17,402 bases of DNA from contig SFER01000026.1 in NCBI GenBank assembly GCA_004557195.1, positions 1 to 17,402 on the forward strand, read 5' to 3'. Below the pieces are notes generated by a model. That model worked only from the letters and a program-made list of their open reading frames with translations, did no database searches and was not told the DNA's origin. Source of the stretch: Bacteroidales bacterium (lineage in GTDB: Bacteria > Bacteroidota > Bacteroidia > Bacteroidales > Muribaculaceae). The translations under genes were made by a program, and so were the position numbers. Shown piece after piece: positions 15,701-17,402 of the stretch; the stretch's first letter is position 1; the number at the start of each line of letters is the position of its first letter.

Positions 15701-15772
15701 GGGCTATTCCCACGCCTTAATTGTTAAAAATCAACTTTTTGGGGCGGAAAATGAAAATTTCTTGAAAAATAT

Positions 15773-15804
15773 TTGCATCTAATTAATTATTTTTAATATC
15801 TTTG
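15773..15804 (+). promoter_or_regulatory. Promoter of the beta-propeller/amidase unit
   Basis: TTG (15773-15775), 21 nt, TATCTTTG (15797-15804): a full consensus. The predicted start near 15811 gives a long leader of about 175 nt. The leader holds GTTGCATA twice (15823-15830, 15853-15860) and AAGGATG twice (15833-15839, 15843-15849). Confidence 0.72.
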
Positions 15805-15986
15805 TGCCGTAAACTATTCGAGGTTGCATATTAAGGATGTAAAAGGATGCCTGTTGCATAAAAAGCCAACAATCCCGGTCTTTAAATACACAATTTATCT
15901 ATAATTCCTTCACCACCCTAAATTGCCCGAGAAAGTGACACTAAATACTTAAAAATTCAACTAACACATATAAACACTTTAACTCT

Positions 15987-16934
15987 ATGAAACAAGTACT
16001 TTGTCTAATCGCCTTATTGTTCTGCTTGCCTATCTCGGCTCAGCAACTCAAAGAGGGCAGATTGGAGGGCGTGAAACAACTCACTAACGACAACGCCCGT
16101 TATGAGAATCCGCAATGGTCGCCCGACGGCCGCTACATTGCGTTTACCAACTATGGTTATGACAACCTCTATGTGATGAATGCCGACGGCTCCGCCCAAC
16201 ATCGCGTCAGCGACAAAAAGGGCATCGGGTTCCGTTTCCAATGGAGCATCGACTCCCGCGAAATCCTCGGCACCGACATCAGCCGCAACCTCGTTGCCGG
16301 CAAGCAAGTGCGCCGCCAGGCTGCTTGGGCTTTCTCCCTCGACGGCAAGGCTGAACGCCTCACTCAAGATGTCGCCCGCATGACTCCTGCCGCTTGGCGA
16401 TACACCACCGCCGGTGTGAAGAAGGTGATGAGCCTCGACGCTCCCGCTGTGGAACGCAACGAGCACGTTGCAACCGCTTTTGTTAAGCGCGCCGCTTCCA
16501 AGGCAAACAACACCAGTTTTATCTGCGACCCCGAAGGCCTCTGGGTGGTTGACGCTCAAGGCAACAAGAAACTTATCAACGCCGGTCCTTCGTTTTGCCC
16601 GGCTCTCTCGCCCGACGGCACTCGCGTGGTGTTTAACCATGTGAACAATGTGTGCGTTATGAACATCGACGGCACCGGAAAACGTGTGCTCGACCGCGGC
16701 TTCAACCCCTGCTGGGTGGGCAACGCACAGGTGGTGTATGAGCAAAGCACCGACGACGGCCACACCTACACTTCAAGCGACCTCTATATTATAGGTGTAA
16801 ACGGCACCAACAAAAAGGCGCTCACCTCTACTGCCGACCGCATGGAGATGTGCCCCGCTGTTAGCGCCGATGGCTCAAAGATTGTATTCACTTCGTATAA
16901 CGACGGGCAAGTGTATTGCGCTACACTCAAATAA
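15987..16934 (+). CDS. Secreted TolB-like beta-propeller protein (PD40 repeats)
   Basis: The 315-residue protein has a signal peptide (1-18, cut after ISA) and PD40/WD40-like blades: 'NPQWSPDGRYIAFTNYG' (41-57) with LYVMNADG, 'FCPALSPDGTRVVFNHVN' (203-220) with VCVMNIDG, and CPAVSADGSKIVFTSYN (289-305). This is the blade pattern of the TolB C-terminal propeller, without the TolB N-terminal domain. It is probably periplasmic and binds a protein or glycan, not an enzyme by what can be seen. The amidase gene starts 22 nt after it on the same strand, so the two are likely made together; a propeller that helps an amidase act on peptidoglycan is possible but inferred. No other start fits the signal peptide. 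Confidence 0.85.
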   Translation: MKQVLCLIALLFCLPISAQQLKEGRLEGVKQLTNDNARYENPQWSPDGRYIAFTNYGYDNLYVMNADGSAQHRVSDKKGIGFRFQWSIDSREILGTDISRNLVAGKQVRRQAAWAFSLDGKAERLTQDVARMTPAAWRYTTAGVKKVMSLDAPAVERNEHVATAFVKRAASKANNTSFICDPEGLWVVDAQGNKKLINAGPSFCPALSPDGTRVVFNHVNNVCVMNIDGTGKRVLDRGFNPCWVGNAQVVYEQSTDDGHTYTSSDLYIIGVNGTNKKALTSTADRMEMCPAVSADGSKIVFTSYNDGQVYCATLK

Positions 16935-16955
16935 ACCCCTTAAAACTAAACAATT

Positions 16956-17402
16956 ATGAAGAAATCATTATTTATTCTGTTCGCAATACTTGCGCTCGCC
17001 ATCCCGCAGAAAGCACTCGCCGGATGGAGCGATTATGTGATTATCCTCGACCCGGGTCATGGTGGACCCGACTGTGGTGCCACTTACGATGGCGGTGCTT
17101 TGGGTCAACACGCTTACGAGTCTTGGCTCGTTATGAATTGTGCCGCTAATGTTTATAATAAACTCGTTGCACGTGGTGCCCATGTTTATCCAACTCGTCG
17201 CCTTGACAACGATGATATTCCGGAAGAGGTTGAACTCAGCCCTCGTCGTGCATACTGTTACACTTATAATTCCGATATCTTCGTTTCTTTCCACCTCAAT
17301 GCTGCAAATGGTATAGCGTATGGTACGGAAACTTATTATAGTTCCGACTATAGTTCAAACAGTTATTCTTTAGCGGCCACAATGCAAAATGCCCTCCTTT
17401 AT
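16956..17402 (+). CDS. N-acetylmuramoyl-L-alanine amidase (Amidase_3), 3' partial
   Basis: The visible 149 residues have a signal peptide (1-22, cut after ALA) and the start of a zinc amidase domain: ILDPGHGG with zinc ligand His35, Glu55 in QHAYESW, and His113 in FVSFHLNA. These are the three metal ligands of the Amidase_3 family, which cuts the bond between N-acetylmuramic acid and L-alanine in peptidoglycan. The rest, including the catalytic Glu near the domain end and any C-terminal sorting module, is outside the window. It acts in the periplasm or outside the cell. A role in cell separation or in attacking other cell walls cannot be told apart here. Confidence 0.9.
   Translation, partial: MKKSLFILFAILALAIPQKALAGWSDYVIILDPGHGGPDCGATYDGGALGQHAYESWLVMNCAANVYNKLVARGAHVYPTRRLDNDDIPEEVELSPRRAYCYTYNSDIFVSFHLNAANGIAYGTETYYSSDYSSNSYSLAATMQNALLY

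Larger units (their letters stand above)
15254..15986. other. 733-bp region without a convincing protein gene; repeats and hairpins
   Basis: This stretch holds a 10-bp direct duplication (CATTCCGCGC at 15321-15330 and 15331-15340), two promoter cores with the same TATCTTTGTGCCGT (15373 and 15797), a 16-bp direct repeat, several short perfect hairpins, a 9-bp tandem repeat and a weak terminator. The only long open frame (15358-15720, plus) begins with GTG inside the promoter, is Arg/Ala-rich and is best seen as chance. It may be a dispersed intergenic repeat element or a structured RNA. Confidence 0.6.

Noticed and set aside
15358..15720. 120-codon plus-strand reading frame in the region after rpoN
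   Set aside because: It begins with GTG before the promoter-like box, is full of Arg/Ala and low-complexity Arg-Thr triplets from the 9-bp array, and shows no domain. Treated as chance in repeat DNA.

Overview
The window looks like a Bacteroidales chromosome, most likely from the Muribaculaceae/Prevotella-like gut lineages. The evidence is promoters of the Bacteroidetes type (TTG, then 19-21 nt, then TAnnTTTG), the near absence of Shine-Dalgarno sequences, a C-terminal 'YDVWGRRV...KGIVIRNGKK' tail on a secreted protein, a DUF6377-type regulator, a Wzi-family barrel and a glycine-lipid acyltransferase pair. The genus call is inference. There is no phage, transposase, CRISPR or rRNA/tRNA signal.

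Layout. (1) 1-2385: the 3' end of a secreted protein with a strong terminator, convergent with a type-B carboxylesterase that is broken by a roughly 40-nt internal deletion, then a 419-bp AT-rich divergent intergenic region. (2) 2386-5359: a membrane-anchored DUF6377-type regulator, convergent with a minus-strand pair made of a lipoprotein and a DUF456-like membrane protein. (3) 5360-7803: a divergent promoter region with a tandem 10-bp element, then an overlapping pair (transmembrane Ser/Thr kinase and a small HTH-like protein). Convergent to these is a complete 58-codon gene for a Cse60-like small protein, with its own consensus promoter, strong Shine-Dalgarno and terminator. A 24-nt sequence (21 of 24 identical) lies both in the kinase/lipoprotein divergent region and just upstream of the cse60-like promoter. 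(4) 7804-9791: a long secreted WG-repeat-like protein on the minus strand. (5) 10035-15253: a tightly packed plus-strand operon glsA - glsB - wzi-like - small lipoprotein - rpoN, with a consensus internal promoter inside an AT-rich island of glsA. (6) 15254-15986: 733 bp without a convincing protein gene, holding tandem repeats, hairpins and two near-identical promoter cores. (7) 15987-17402: a secreted beta-propeller protein followed by an N-acetylmuramoyl-L-alanine amidase that runs off the window.

How they may work together. The large operon deals with the cell envelope: GlsB and GlsA make amino-acid lipids by N- then O-acylation, the Wzi-like barrel sits in the outer membrane, and sigma-54 is the last gene. 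The kinase/HTH pair, the lipoprotein/DUF456 pair and the Cse60-like gene may form one regulatory neighbourhood because they share the 24-nt element. That link is inference from the sequence and is the most promising undescribed feature here.
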